Source of the DNA: JBDHDH01 sp039591615
GTDB lineage: Bacteria > Gemmatimonadota > Gemmatimonadetes > Gemmatimonadales > GWC2-71-9
DNA: 15,124 nt
NCBI GenBank assembly: GCA_039591615.1
Contig: JBDHDH010000096.1
Location: 1-15,124 of the forward strand
Reading direction: 5' to 3'
Shown here piece by piece: positions 13,263 through 15,124 of this stretch. How positions within the stretch are numbered: the first letter of the stretch is position 1; each line of letters begins with the position of its first letter. The notes beneath the pieces were generated by a model. It worked only from the letters and a program-made list of their open reading frames with translations. It was not told where the DNA came from and searched no databases. Both the position numbers and the translations under genes were made by a program.

Positions 13263-14971
13263 TACGGCTGGATCCGTACTCCGGTTCGGATCTCATCGAT
13301 GCGTCCAGGTGCCTGGGAGGTCTCGGGCTCGCCGGCGGGCGTGGGAGCACTCCGCCGGCCGTTTGGGAGCTCGATCACGAATCGGGCCCCTCCGCGTGGG
13401 GCCTCCTCGGCCCACGTGGTTCCGTGGTGGAGCGTTGCGAGGTCCCGGACCACCGACAGGCCGATCCCCGTGCCAGCGGTCGTGGACTTCCGCTCGCGCT
13501 CCAGGCGGGCGAAACGCTGCCACACTCTCTCGCGGTCGGCTTGCGGAATGCCGGGGCCCTGGTCGTCGACCCGGATGCGGACCGAATCTCCGTGGGCTTC
13601 GAGCCCGATGCCCACCGTCTGCTTGCCCGGACCGTATTTCACGGCGTTGTCGAGCAGGTTCAACACCATCTGCTGGACGGCGCCCCGATCCACGTCGGCT
13701 TCGACCGTTTCGTCGAGCTCAACCCGGAATTGGACTTCCCCAGGGTCGGTGGCTGGCGTGAACGTGTCGAGTACGTCGCGTATCAATGACGCCAGGCGTG
13801 TCGGTTCGGGCGTGAGGGTGGTAGCGTGGCGCTCCGCACGTGAGAATTGGAGCACGTTGTCAACGAGGTGCGTCAGACGACGGGCTTCTTTGTCAATGAT
13901 CTCCAGCGAACGCTGACGTTCGTGCTGGGACCGAACACGTCCGAGGAGGAGGGTCTCCGCGAACATGCGAATCTGGGCGAGGGGCGTGCGGAGCTCGTGA
14001 GAGACGTTGGAAACGAACTCCGTGCGCAGGCGTGCTAGCTCCTGCTCCCGACGCAGCTGGAGCAGTGCTATGACGATCAGTGCTGCTGCAAGGGATAGCA
14101 ACCCGAGAATGAATGGCAGGCGAGATTTTGGAAGCCCGCCGATGATCAAGCGATGTGCAACGGGGGATCGCAGAGTCACCTGAGCCGATATGCCGCCGAG
14201 CCGAGGATCCGCGGCGGCCACAGCCGCAAAGGTGTCTGTGGCGCTGCTGTCCGCATGCGAGGCATAGAGCGGTTGACCAGTGGCGTCTACCAGTTGGACG
14301 ACCATCAGCGATTCGGCGTCGATCCCTCGGAGCAGGGACGGTGCGAGGAGGGGCTCCCGTCGAACCGAGGCACGAAGGAGGGCTCGCGCGCTGTCCGGGT
14401 GTAGCTCGCATCCATAGGCTGAGACAGGCGTGTCGTCGTTCACGCCATGGAGGCTGTAGACGAAGATCTCCTGTCCCCCGCCGGGGCGGACCAACACCGC
14501 GGATCGCCAGTCTGACTGATACAGTTCTGAAGCATGGATCGGGATTGTGTCCGCGAGCCACTCGAGCGCAGGATCCTCAACGGCGGGATGGCTGGCCACG
14601 AGGGAGCCCGTGGCGAGGTCGAGGCGAAAGAGACCCCGCAGTCCCTGAAGCGCACGACGTTCGTACTCACTTGCGCCCTGCCAGACACTCGTCGAGTCGG
14701 GAAGGGGCGAACCCGGGCGCCCGGCATCCAGCCCGGCCAGGATGCGGAAGATGGGGTAGAAACCGTAATACTCGAAATCCTGTGAGATTCGTTGCGCCAA
14801 TTCGTCCGCCGCCGCGCTGGCGTAATCCTGCAGAACGCCTTCCGCCGTGGCGCGGTGATACTGAGCGGCGGCGACCGCCTGCAAGGCAAGCAGCGCGGCC
14901 AGCACCAGTGTCGACAGGAGTGAGGCCACGATCAGGGTCGATCGAGGACTTGAACTGCCCGGGATAGCCAT
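13262..14971 (-). CDS. Membrane sensor histidine kinase
   Basis: Senses a signal outside the cytoplasm and phosphorylates the regulator encoded next. The 569-residue protein has membrane helix 1 at about 13-36, a ~250-residue extracytoplasmic domain (37-284), and helix 2 at 286-305. No HAMP domain is visible: helix 2 runs through a short charged linker (RREQELARLRTEF) straight to the H box, SNVSHELRTPLAQIRMF with H325. The catalytic domain shows N box NLLDNAVKYG (438-447), G1 DQGPGIP (470-476), F box WQRFARL (484-490) and G2 GTGIGLSVV (500-508). A Pro/Ser-rich tail follows. The sensor domain (with DFEYYGFYPIFRILAG at 65-80) is not one I recognise. ATG 14971 has AGGAG about 13 bases upstream, rather far, so the start could be slightly off. 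Confidence 0.93.
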   Translation of the reverse strand: MAIPGSSSPRSTLIVASLLSTLVLAALLALQAVAAAQYHRATAEGVLQDYASAAADELAQRISQDFEYYGFYPIFRILAGLDAGRPGSPLPDSTSVWQGASEYERRALQGLRGLFRLDLATGSLVASHPAVEDPALEWLADTIPIHASELYQSDWRSAVLVRPGGGQEIFVYSLHGVNDDTPVSAYGCELHPDSARALLRASVRREPLLAPSLLRGIDAESLMVVQLVDATGQPLYASHADSSATDTFAAVAAADPRLGGISAQVTLRSPVAHRLIIGGLPKSRLPFILGLLSLAAALIVIALLQLRREQELARLRTEFVSNVSHELRTPLAQIRMFAETLLLGRVRSQHERQRSLEIIDKEARRLTHLVDNVLQFSRAERHATTLTPEPTRLASLIRDVLDTFTPATDPGEVQFRVELDETVEADVDRGAVQQMVLNLLDNAVKYGPGKQTVGIGLEAHGDSVRIRVDDQGPGIPQADRERVWQRFARLERERKSTTAGTGIGLSVVRDLATLHHGTTWAEEAPRGGARFVIELPNGRRSAPTPAGEPETSQAPGRIDEIRTGVRIQP

Positions 14972-15065
14972 TGGGGGCTCGAATCTCCTTCAGCGACGCG
15001 TTCCCGAAGAAGTTAGGTGCCTCTTTGACCTCCGCTCAAGCGCGCTTCGCCCTGTCGCCCGAGTT

Positions 15066-15083
15066 CTGACAAATCTCTGACAG
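15066..15083. promoter_or_regulatory. PHO-box-like direct repeat upstream of the kinase-regulator operon
   Basis: The plus strand reads CTGACAA ATCT CTGACAG; the minus strand reads CTGTCAG AGAT TTGTCAG. Two 7-bp direct repeats with an AT-rich 4-bp spacer (period 11) match the E. coli PHO-box plan CTGTCAT-AAAT-CTGTCAC closely. It lies about 95-112 bases before the kinase ATG. It could be an autoregulatory site for the adjacent OmpR-type regulator, or serve a rightward gene beyond the window, where CTGACA could act as a -35. Confidence 0.5.
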
Positions 15084-15124
15084 TTCGATGGCCACCATCC
15101 ATAGACGTCGAGGCCCCTAGCAAC

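Overview
The window is GC-rich bacterial chromosome with tightly packed, ordinary housekeeping genes and no phage, transposon, CRISPR or RNA gene that I can see. Gene content fits a Gram-negative-type aerobe, possibly Gemmatimonadota or a similar soil or sediment lineage. The reasons are a type IV pilus ATPase with an extra N-terminal domain, a three-subunit di-heme succinate dehydrogenase, and several start codons preceded at 6-9 bases by a TANNNT element, as in leaderless transcripts. That placement is inference; no marker gene fixes it.

Layout. (1) 1-1159, minus strand: a small conserved-looking protein made of two copies of one domain, followed by a PilT-type pilus retraction ATPase that runs off the left edge. 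The ATPase frame is broken by a 7-bp tandem duplication at 502-516. (2) 1329-1622, plus: a small membrane protein with a four-cysteine tail. (3) 1623-1989: no intact gene; a possible decayed fragment of a membrane protein and an inverted repeat. (4) 1990-4608, minus: an APC-type amino acid permease and a zinc alcohol dehydrogenase. (5) 4646-5344, plus: a DUF72/YecE protein, divergent from the dehydrogenase across 37 bp and convergent with hslR (5374-5781, minus) across a strong shared hairpin. (6) 5850-6587, minus: a predicted exported protein with two ferredoxin-like (alpha/beta barrel) halves, divergent from an ATP-grasp ligase (6680-7543, plus). (7) 7738-11107, plus: the sdhCAB operon (succinate dehydrogenase / menaquinone reductase type) with a recognisable promoter, then an Nramp-fold transporter lacking the family's metal-binding motifs (11168-12445). 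(8) 12546-14971, minus: a sensor kinase followed by an OmpR-family response regulator, overlapping at TAATG. Upstream of the kinase lies a pair of 7-bp direct repeats spaced by 4 bp that closely resembles an enterobacterial PHO box.

How the genes work together: only three functional groups are supported by gene order, namely the PilT-linked pair, the sdhCAB complex (with or without the transporter), and the two-component pair. The remainder are single genes in alternating orientation. I found no obvious new multi-gene system. The best leads are the slippage-type frameshift in pilT, the duplicated-domain protein coupled to it, the metal-site-less Nramp homologue after sdhB, and the PHO-box-like element at the two-component locus.
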